A DNA stretch of 64,000 nt from positions 1,426,001-1,490,000 of the forward strand of contig CP114124.1 in NCBI GenBank assembly GCA_029959195.1. Direction: 5' to 3'. The notes beneath the pieces are model-generated. The model saw nothing but the letters and a program-made list of their open reading frames with translations, searched no databases and had not been told where the DNA came from. The number at the start of each line of letters is the position of its first letter. Positions within the stretch are counted from its first letter, which is position 1. Shown one piece after another: positions 56,387 through 64,000 of this stretch. A program made the position numbers and the translations under genes. The DNA comes from Dictyophora rubrovolvata. Taxonomy: Eukaryota; Basidiomycota; Agaricomycetes; Phallales; Phallaceae.

Positions 56387-58719
56387 ATGTCGAAGTAAGC
56401 CAGTCATGTTATTCCACCTGCTCATCGCCTGACGCTGACAAAAGATTTCAAACTAATCAGTGGCACTTCGGTTGATAAAAGCGATTTATCGGATTTGAAA
56501 CCAGTTTCAACCTCAATGCAACTCCGAGAACAAATTCTGCATGACCAGGGCGGAACTCTCGAGACTCAGGACGGCACTCTCTATGTTTCAAAACCCTATC
56601 GCTCAAAATATAGCAAGAAGATTAGAGCTGTCGTCGCTTTCGTTCCTCGCAGATCCTATTTCGACTTATCAAACGATGCATCTGCGGCGGATCAGTTTCG
56701 CGGATTTTTCACCTTATTTTGGATTTCAATGCTTATTCTCACCATTCGCAGTTCGTGATTCTCACATTACCCACCGCACACGACCATTAATTTTTAAACG
56801 TGTTCAGCATATGTTATTAGTTTTGAACAAACAGGGCAAGTCTTATCCCTCGGTTTCGCGACCATGATCTCCCAGGATGCAAAAACACTCGCGTTTAGTG
56901 ATGCAGTCTTAGTAGCAAGCACTGCCCTATTTTGTGTTCCCTATGCCAAAGCACTGCAGACAGGCTGGTTACGCTACAACACGTTTGGCCTCCTCATACA
57001 ACATCTATTTCAAACTACCCTCCTATTCACCGCGATCGTCTGGACTTTCAACAGGAGATGGCCCTGGGTCCAATCTGGGTTCCTGACACTCCACTCGCTA
57101 GTCATGATTATGAAAGTCCATTCCTACATCGCGCATAACGGACATCTATCCCTTATTTCACGTAGTTTGACTGACGTGGAGAAAACCATGCACAAACTTA
57201 CGGATGATATGGGAGGTTGGGACGAAGCCGTCAAACAGGCTAACGCCAACCGACCAAGTCGACAAGAACAGACAGAGCTGAATTCTTCAGAAGGTGGCTT
57301 GGGTACTCCTGCCTTAATACCAGGAGTCAACAAAATGTTCTACGACGGAGCTAATCCCGCTGCACTTCGTAAACGGTTAATAATCGCGACGGAATCTCTG
57401 CCCAAACAGGCAGGATCGATTGGCAGTCCGTTAACACCAACCTCGTCCGAGCCTCACCCTCTAGCATATCATCCTGATCGGAAAATATCAAGTTTAGCTC
57501 GCGACATTATGGAAATGAAAAGTGAATTAATTTCTTATGGACCCGCTAAAACCTGTTGGCCCGAAAATATATCATGGGCGAACTATATGGATTATTTGCT
57601 TGTTCCCTCCCTTGTTTACGATATTGAATTCCCTCGGACGGACCGGTATTTTTGACAGTATTATTATTCTCTGCAACAGTGTTTTTGACTCTGAATTTAG
57701 CATCCGTCCGCTTTATATCCTTGAGAAAACAGTAGCGACTTTCGGGACATTCGCTTTACTGTGAGTTTCACAAAATGTGCACTACTTTATTATGAATGCT
57801 AACTGGTTTTGTAGATATACCGGTAATTTTTTCTCATTCCAAAAGAACGTGATACCCAGGGATCTAACCCACAATCTTTAGTCACTGCCCATTCTATCTT
57901 GCCCCAAATTCCTACCCAAGAACAATCTCTCTTCAAGTCGATGTTAGATCTGTCTTTACCGTTCATGCTCTCTTATTTGCTATTATTTTACCTTATCTTC
58001 GGTAAATATTGTCCCCCGCCTGCATTATGAGTCTCCTCTGCTGACGCTTGCTTTAGAATGCATATGCAATGGCTTTGCTGAAATTTCTCGGTAAGCCTTT
58101 CTTTTCGGGGCAAAATCCGTTCTTCGTTGCTAAAACGCCGTTAATTCATATTAGATTCGCCGATCGTCAATTTTACGAAGATTGGGTACGTAACGTTAAC
58201 GTTGCCGAAACTACATAAAAACACTTCCTCTAACTTCTTTTCTTACTCATGCTCACATTAGTGGAATGCTACATCGTGGGATGAATTTTCTAGAAAATGG
58301 AATAAACCCGTGCACATGTTTCTCCTTCGTCATGTTTATGCTTCTGTCATATCTGCGCATCGCTTATCTCGCGGCTGGGCAACCTTTTGGACGTTCATGC
58401 TATCTGCTGCCGTCCACGAGCTTGTCATGATTATCGTAACGAAAAAATTTAGGTGAGAGTGTTCCAGACTTCAAACAATTGAATTATATCCTCATGTTTT
58501 TGGTAGGATGTACATCTTTATTCTTCAGGTATTGATAGTGGTTATTTCGCTATTGTTTAACCTGCTCATCTGGTTTATATATAGATGGCACAGCTCCCGC
58601 TCATCGCTTTAGGACGAATACCATCTATCAAGAAGAATAAGATTCTGGGTAATATCGTATTCTGGCTAGGCCTTTATGCAGGCTTTCCTTTGTTGTGTGT
58701 AGGGTACTGTACATATTAA
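56387..58719 (+). CDS. sterol O-acyltransferase (ACAT/Are2-type MBOAT)
   Basis: An 8-nt first exon (ATGTCGAA) splices to give MSNGTSVDKSDLSDLKPVST. Conserved blocks: AVVAFVPRRSYFDLSNDASA, DQFRGFFTLFWISMLILTIR, QVLSLGFATMISQDAKTLAF, SDAVLVASTALFCVPYAKAL, WANYMDYLLVPSLVYDIEFP, ECICNGFAEISRFADRQFYE followed by DWWN, WDEFSRKWNKPVHMFLLRHV and FWTFMLSAAVHELVMIIVTK. FYEDWWN and the SAAVHE histidine are the MBOAT ACAT signatures. About ten exons give ~560 residues. The enzyme esterifies sterols with fatty acyl-CoA in the ER, feeding lipid droplets. A hydrophilic insert with PLTPTSSEPHP lies between helices. The last exon ends LLCVGYCTY. Confidence 0.93.
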
Positions 58720-58983
58720 TGACAGAGCCGTTGGAAGCACCCCCCTCATTCATTTTTTTTACTAATCTCTTTATCATTTATATTTATACTTTTATATCGT
58801 AAACATCATTTTCTTTTAAAACAAAGCATAATTCTTTTGAGTGGATTATACAAATGATTGGATAAACTAACAAATACCTGGGTATTTGATAAAGCAACAA
58901 CAACAACAAGGCAACAAGCAACGGGGGGCTATTCACATTCAATCCTTGAATTCGGATTTTTTCCTAGTAAAGAAATATTCGCC

Positions 58984-61179
58984 CTAGGTCGGATCGACAT
59001 CCATGAAAGCCGACGCCGAAGGCCCTGCTTGAGGTTGACCTTGATTCTGCTCAATGACTAGTGGTGCTGTATCACGACGCCAATGGTTCAACAAGTCTTG
59101 ATGTGCCGTAGTATCCGCAGCTTGAAACATACTGGCGCGCGTGGCGGTCCATTCCGTGCACTCCATCGAGTTATTTGCGCCTGAAATGAGACCGACCAAG
59201 GACCGTAGCTGATCAATTTTAACCTCGTTTGTATTTGGATCGTCAAGTGCTTCTTTCAGTAAAGTATGTTTAAAAAGGCCGGAATAATATCGTCCTGCAA
59301 TAAACGTTACGTCTAAGATTAATTCATATCCAGACTTCAGAATAGGTCGGAATTTGAAGCCCGGTGGTGGTTCAGGTAATGAGTAGGGTGGCATATGTGC
59401 TAGACTTGGGGACCTTGCTTTTAGCACAAACGGGTCTGCGAGGGTTTGTTTTTCGGGATGGAAAGGTCTAACTATCCTCGGCGACCGTTGAGGGCTCTCA
59501 GGACCACGAGTGGGAGAAGAAAGGACGGCGACAGGAGGAGATGATGGTATTGTAGATGACTGTGGTGGAAGGACGGCGACAGGAGGGGATGATGGTATTG
59601 TAGATGACTGTGGTGGTTGTGATTGCGGTTGTGATTGCGGTTGAAATTGTGGTTGTGGTTGTGATTGCGGTTGTTCCTCTTCATAGTTCTCTTCTGCTAG
59701 CTCATAAAGGACACCTGCGACCTTGCATATCCTCGGTGAATCCCTCGTTTCTCCAGGAAGACTTAAAATACTATTTATGCGCATGAGAACACCTCGCCCG
59801 TCTGCTCGTGGCGAAGGAGGATAGATTAAGTCCGATCCACCAGCAAAGACTTGTGCTCTCGAAGGTTGTAGCCTGACGAGCTCGTCCATCCATATTCGTT
59901 CGGCGCCCCACCACAGACCTTGACATCTGTTTTCTTTCAATTCTACGACCTTCCTACCATCAGCGGCCTGAGTGGCTTGAGACGATGTCGAAGGCACCTC
60001 GCCCTGGAACGTATATTCCTGAACAGGTGTCCAAAATCGTACTAGATGCGCAGCTATTTGTATAGCAAGCGCGAAAGGTGTGGCGGCATCACGAAATTCT
60101 AATTGGTGCTCATTCACAAAGTTTGTCGTACCAAGCGGAGTGGGACAAAGGTCCGCAAGATTATTCTCGTCCGACAGTAACGCGGGATTTCCGGTCACTC
60201 GTAAACGGTCCACGAGGTCGGCGGAGGGTCCATAAGCTTGATACGGTAACAGTGAACTTTCAGGTAGTGTATCAGATCGGGGAAGTCCAAGTAGTCGTAC
60301 TCCGTAAGTATGGTGCTGCGTTACGGCCCATGGATCCTTTGCAGGATTTTTTGCCCCGACATCAACCTTCAAATTGAATTCAGTGATAAACGCAGGCCAG
60401 AACTCAATTTGTTCATGTTTATTCTCCCCTTCAATAACGGGATATAGAGCTGCCCAAATGAGTTCTCCACATCGAAACGTCCTAGTGCCTCTCAGATCGG
60501 CCACACGGTCGGTGCTAAGAGGCATACCAGCTTTCTTTTGCGGCCGCGCGACAGGTCTGAGTTTCGGCTTATTTGGATCGCCGTATGGGATCCTGACACT
60601 TCCGCCGGAAGACGTCAATCCCAAATCGCGGCTGATTTCGGTCTGTGACTTGCTTGAGCTGCAGTATTTACATTTACAGTTCGCGCGGGTAAGTGTTTCG
60701 TCTGTGAACAGCCAATATGCATGTCGAATGAATTCTGGGGCCGATCTAAATCTTCCCGCGGGAGATCCTTACATACATATTCAAGATACACTGACACATT
60801 TGGGGGAAAGAAGGAGAAACGTCGAGTTACTCACCGTAAAGGTAAGGATCTGTCCTTGGACCCGCTGATGGACCTTTATAATGGAGAAAGAAACGATATC
60901 CCTCTGGGAAATCCTGAATCGTATATTTCGCAAAGTCTGCGAGATTTGGTTTGTCAATGGAATTGACTGTAAACGTAGATGATCGGCCCAATTACCTTCG
61001 TACCCAAGTAATTTGGCTACTTCTCTTCCAACAGATGTTCGCCAACGAACCGACAGGGATTCATTGTAATCGATCGGTCTCATATAATTTACTTCACCAC
61101 CGATCGGCATGGGGTCTAGCTTGTCTGGCCATTTTGTCTGTGTTCCATCTGACCTTGGAAATTGCAAAGCTTTAGACAT
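58984..61179 (-). CDS. Clr2-like transcription-silencing protein
   Basis: From ATG 61179: MSKALQFPRSDGTQTKWPDK. Introns at GYE/DF and YG/SPAG restore DFPEGYRFFLHYKGPSAGPR, DPYLYGSPAGRFRSAPEFIR and HAYWLFTDETLTRANCKCKY followed by C. The pattern 'SDG..WP', 'P.GY', 'DPYLYG.P.GR.FRS..EF..H..WL' is what I associate with the N-terminal domain of fission-yeast Clr2. CKCKYC may bind zinc. The long last exon has a second conserved domain: RTFRCGELIWAALYP, EQIEFWPAFITEFNLKVDVG, LVRFWTPVQEYTFQGEVP and KENRCQGLWWGAERIWMDEL. A Gln/Pro-rich linker with duplicated units follows, then GYELILDVTFIAGRYYSGLF. Clr2 belongs to the SHREC histone-deacetylase/remodeller complex that silences heterochromatin. Its start lies 100 bp from the Hsk3 start on the other strand. 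Confidence 0.78.
59521..59616. repeat. two 48-bp tandem units inside the Clr2-like gene
   Basis: Units 59521-59568 and 59569-59616 differ at one base and encode a duplicated 16-residue Pro/Ser segment (PPQSSTIPSSPPVAVL). They abut a further 12-bp-based Gln/Pro/Ser repeat at 59617-59673. This is a coding minisatellite in the disordered linker. Confidence 0.9.
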
Positions 61180-61279
61180 GCAAGGAAGGAAGACAGCTCG
61201 AATGTGGATCGTGACATGTGGCCCGTCACAGTTACGGTATTCGTTTGTCCTCAGGTCCGCCTTCTCTGCTAATTTAGTA

Positions 61280-61558
61280 ATGAACGCCGACAATTTTGCT
61301 ACGGCTGGTCGAGCCAAGGCGAGGCATTATCAAAAACTTGCTTCAGAGATGAAGAAATTGGCCGAAGGATGCGACGAGACGCGTACGCTTTTCGAGAGGC
61401 TTCAATATGACCTGCAAGCAATGAACACGTTAGTTGGCTTGCACGGCGCGCAGTAAGCCTTTTTACTTTAATTTGAATGGACGAGTATCATTGAGGAGCC
61501 AAGGTTTATGGCGTTTACATCCATAGAAGATAGGAATGCAGAACAACAGCAAAAGTGA
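61280..61558 (+). CDS. HSK3: DASH complex subunit Hsk3-like
   Basis: Two exons (61280-61452 and 61504-61558) with a 51-bp intron encode 75 residues. The N-terminal helix reads ARHYQKLASEMKKLAEGCDE and TRTLFERLQYDLQAMNTLVG. Splicing at LHGA/QFMAF restores LVGLHGAQFMA, the box I associate with the Hsk3 family, and the end is SIEDRNAEQQQK. Hsk3 is a small coiled-coil subunit of the DASH/Dam1 ring, which couples kinetochores to spindle microtubules. Length, helical composition and the HGAQFMA box fit; no other domain is present. It is divergent from the Clr2-like gene across only 100 bp. Confidence 0.8.
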
Positions 61559-61717
61559 TCTAGCACCTTTTTTTCCCTTTCATCGATCGTCTTTAATACT
61601 TTTCAAACAGAGGTCGTAGCTCGTGAATTTTATGAATGCTGTACAATTAATGTTCGCGTTATATAAATCAAAATAAATGTGTTAGAATAAGAGAAAAGAG
61701 GTATCATTAGAAGGCCA

Positions 61718-63883
61718 TCAGAGTGAACTACTGCTAGATTCGTCAGCTCCATTTGTTGAGGACTTTGGGGGTTCTTCTGATTCCTTTGGTGGCGGCATGT
61801 TGGGATGATCTTCAATGTTCTCAACTTCTCGTCTGACAGCTTCCCATGCCTCTAAGTTCTAATACTAAGGTTAGAGGAACGGCCGAGGGAATAATTTTGC
61901 AATAGAGACTTACTTTCTTACACCAATCTCGGTGGCTTATAGCCAAATTCACGCACATTTCTCGTAAATCTGCTACTTTCTGTCTTTGAAACCGATCCAA
62001 ATCTGCTTGAATTGTTGTACTGGCATACTTTAAATCCTGTGAAGAAAGACGCAGTGCATCTTCAAGCTATATATATAGTTTAGTTAAACAGTTATGAATA
62101 AACACAGAGTTATATAGAATATGCACCTGAGCTACATTCTCTCGTATCTTGGTAATATTGTTCCTTCTGGCTGTCTCGGGATCAACGTCCATCATCCCAT
62201 GAAGCGAATGACTGAGCGCATTGAGTAACCCTATCCCAGTTCCACGCCTCCTTAGAGTAGATGTCGTTACCGATGATGAACCGACGTAGCTCTCATCGTC
62301 TCGTTCACGCTGAACACCTTGTGGACTCGTTGAGACCACTCCTTCGGCATTGCCCCCTTCACTCTGCTCCCTTCCCTCATCGGTCAAGACCGAACCTCGG
62401 GTGGGCGGTTGGCGTGTAAGAGCACTTTGTAGCCGTTGAGCCTCCCTCTCGCTCTTTTCCAGATCGACCAATTGCTCCTTCTTCGAAACAATGGAATCTT
62501 GTGTCATCTCGAATTGAACATGTTTTTGGTGTCGGTAGGCAAGAAGCTTTTTGATGATGGAAGCAAATTGGGTATATTCATTTAATGGTTCTGCCCACTT
62601 CTGTTCAAATTCTTGTGCCTATATTCAAGATAAATTATCATGGAAATTGACAGACATAAACTGACAGACCAAGCGGACGGTTGACATGTAAGTGGCATCA
62701 ATGGCTTGTCCAGTTTTCTCTACTGACGCCGCAAGACGGCCGCTTTCTGACAAACTGAACGCATTGAGGATAGCCCCTAGATCGGCATGATCCGTTGATA
62801 ATTCTATAAATCATGGTTAGCCAACTTACAAAAATAGCAGGGGATTGATGGGGATTACCTGACCACCGTTTTAAGGTTCTCCGTGATACTTTCTCCATGG
62901 GACCACTAAGATGACTTGCGAACTTGTTGGTGAAAGCTTCGGAATCGAGAAACCGTTGATCTGGATGTCTTAGAGGCTGAGCAGCTGGTGGATTAGGTAA
63001 AGCATTATATGCAGGATTGCTTGTGTCTGTAGGATTATACGCCGGCGCTTTGAGTATACTCTTAGGTAAAGTCGACAGTGGTGGTGAATGCAATACTTCA
63101 GACTGACAAAAATTTAAAAAGGTAATTCACAGAGTGGGTTTCCAATAAGACATACCCAAGGAACGTTTCCATCCAAAAACTTGTGGAATATAATTTCATG
63201 AGACAAAACAGGATGACGGGCAATCCCATTAAGAAATGTCTGAAGCATACGTTTGCGTCTGGAAATCATCGCAGCATCTTCCTTTGCCTTGGCTTGTTTA
63301 ACAGCATAATCGCCGATAGTCTGCTTTGAAGGTATTGGAGGTATTATGAACACAGGATAAAGTTTGACAAGGCCATTTCGCAATGATTCAAATTCAGAAT
63401 AACGACGTCGTGCTTCGTAATTCTAAATAATAGTCCATTCAGTTTGAAATGACCATATTTTGACAAAACTACGTACTCCAGTGACTATGACATAGGCAAT
63501 ATATGTCGTATTTGAATGTTCTGAAGTTTTGACGGCCTCCGTAATCTAAAAGCCAAAATTAAATACACAACGAGAAGCGTCCAAATCATGTCGGAACGTA
63601 CATGAATTTCGACGTCATCTCCCGAATGCAGATACAAGTCAATAGGGCTTCGATATCCATTGAGCTGATTGTAAGGTCGAGTCTCAGGAAATATGCTCTT
63701 GGATGGTACAGCAGGTGGCTCTGTCGGCGTCGATACTAAGTCTTCCAGAGGAGGCGGAGAAGGCGATGGCGGAAGCACGTCCGCCGGGACGGGAGGGTCG
63801 ACAACGGCGTTGTTAACATCGACGTCAAAAACGTCGTCTACGTTCGTCTCAAAGGGGTTCGTGTCTTCAGCGAAATCATCCAT
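61718..63883 (-). CDS. PX-BAR sorting nexin, Snx41/Atg20-like
   Basis: From ATG 63883: MDDFAEDTNPFETNVDDVFD contains an NPF motif, then an acidic, Pro-rich lead. PX domain: ITEAVKTSEHSNTTYIAYVI, RRRYSEFESLRNGLVKLYPV, FIIPPIPSKQTIGDYAVKQA, KAKEDAAMISRRKRMLQTFL, with the RRYSEF arginine and PPIP of PI3P-binding domains. BAR-type helices: LSGPMEKVSRRTLKRWS, LGAILNAFSLSESGRLAASV, FASIIKKLLAYRHQKHVQFE and LKYASTTIQADLDRFQRQKV, then AISHRDWCKKNLEAWEAVRR. The tail is acidic and Ser-rich (ADESSSSSL). About eight exons give ~620 residues. Such proteins pair with Snx4 on endosomes for retrieval of SNAREs and for selective autophagy. Upstream in the leader is a short reading frame (63945-63913). Confidence 0.86.
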
Positions 63884-63912
63884 TGAATGAGTAAATGTCG
63901 AGACTGAAACGC

Positions 63913-63945
63913 TTATGCTGCGTTCGAAGTCACGCGGAGCATCAT
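63913..63945 (-). promoter_or_regulatory. upstream open reading frame in the sorting-nexin leader
   Basis: Two adjacent ATGs start a 10-codon frame (MMLRVTSNAA) that stops 29 bases before the main ATG at 63883. If transcribed, it would tend to lower translation of the nexin. Whether the transcript includes it is unknown. Confidence 0.4.
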
Positions 63946-64000
63946 AATGTGACAATTACTACAAAGCTCTCACAGTGAAAGAGAGCAGAGAAGTATTTTG

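Noticed and set aside
1-64000. Search for transposons, LTR elements, virus-like elements and secondary-metabolite clusters
   Set aside because: No reverse transcriptase, integrase, transposase, capsid or terminal repeat was seen, and the lone P450 and glutathione transferase are not near a backbone synthase. The window looks like ordinary gene-dense euchromatin.

Overview
This window is nuclear DNA from a filamentous basidiomycete, most likely a mushroom-forming agaricomycete. I infer this from dense gene packing, introns of about 50-65 bp at nearly every conserved splice position, very short first coding exons, and lineage-typical families: a Zn2Cys6 factor with the CVRRGCPSICPDG tail, a GAS2-ended Kar9-like protein, and a P450 with a GHSSFGWGRRVCPG heme loop. 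All gene models below were spliced by eye from reading frame, splice sites and family resemblance; no database search was run. I see about 29 well-supported protein genes, two weak candidates, no tRNA, rRNA or CRISPR, and no recognisable transposon or virus-like element.

Layout, left to right. 0-11 kb: a 5'-truncated BRCT protein, a Zn2Cys6 transcription factor, a P-loop kinase of polynucleotide-kinase type and a large acidic nuclear protein. 11-24 kb: an omega-like glutathione transferase, an unassigned small transcript candidate, the ribosome-biogenesis factor AATF/Bfr2, a UPF0662/DUF2408 protein, two tandem tropomyosin genes, methionine-R-sulfoxide reductase and dihydroxyacetone kinase. 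24-33 kb: a protein kinase, cytochrome c heme lyase, profilin, a gene-poor 1.8 kb stretch with an unrecognised spliced candidate, Sec61 beta, a VAMP7-type R-SNARE and an Inn1/Fic1-like C2 protein. 33-45 kb: a protein with two similar cysteine modules, the Kar9/GAS2 protein, TRAPPC12, Tim44 and a P450. 45-64 kb: a PPR-like mitochondrial protein, a stand-alone double FolB protein, a hexose transporter, ZW10, EMC5, sterol O-acyltransferase, a Clr2-like silencing protein, the DASH subunit Hsk3 and a Snx41/Atg20-type sorting nexin.

Most genes are housekeeping and do not form a biosynthetic cluster. Many lie head to head over 100-250 bp: UPF0662/tropomyosin, MsrB/Dak, Sec61 beta/VAMP7, TRAPPC12/Tim44, EMC5/sterol acyltransferase and Clr2/Hsk3. 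Cytoskeleton, cytokinesis and chromosome-segregation genes are frequent (two tropomyosins, profilin, an Inn1-like C2 protein, a Kar9-like protein, ZW10, Hsk3).

The most interesting observation is the tropomyosin pair. One gene encodes 161 residues, the usual short fungal length. Its downstream tandem copy encodes 123. The entire 38-codon difference lies inside exon 2, while exons 1, 3 and 4 keep exactly the same lengths and phases. Thirty-eight residues is also the step that separates yeast Tpm1 (199 residues) from Tpm2 (161), which is one actin-binding period.
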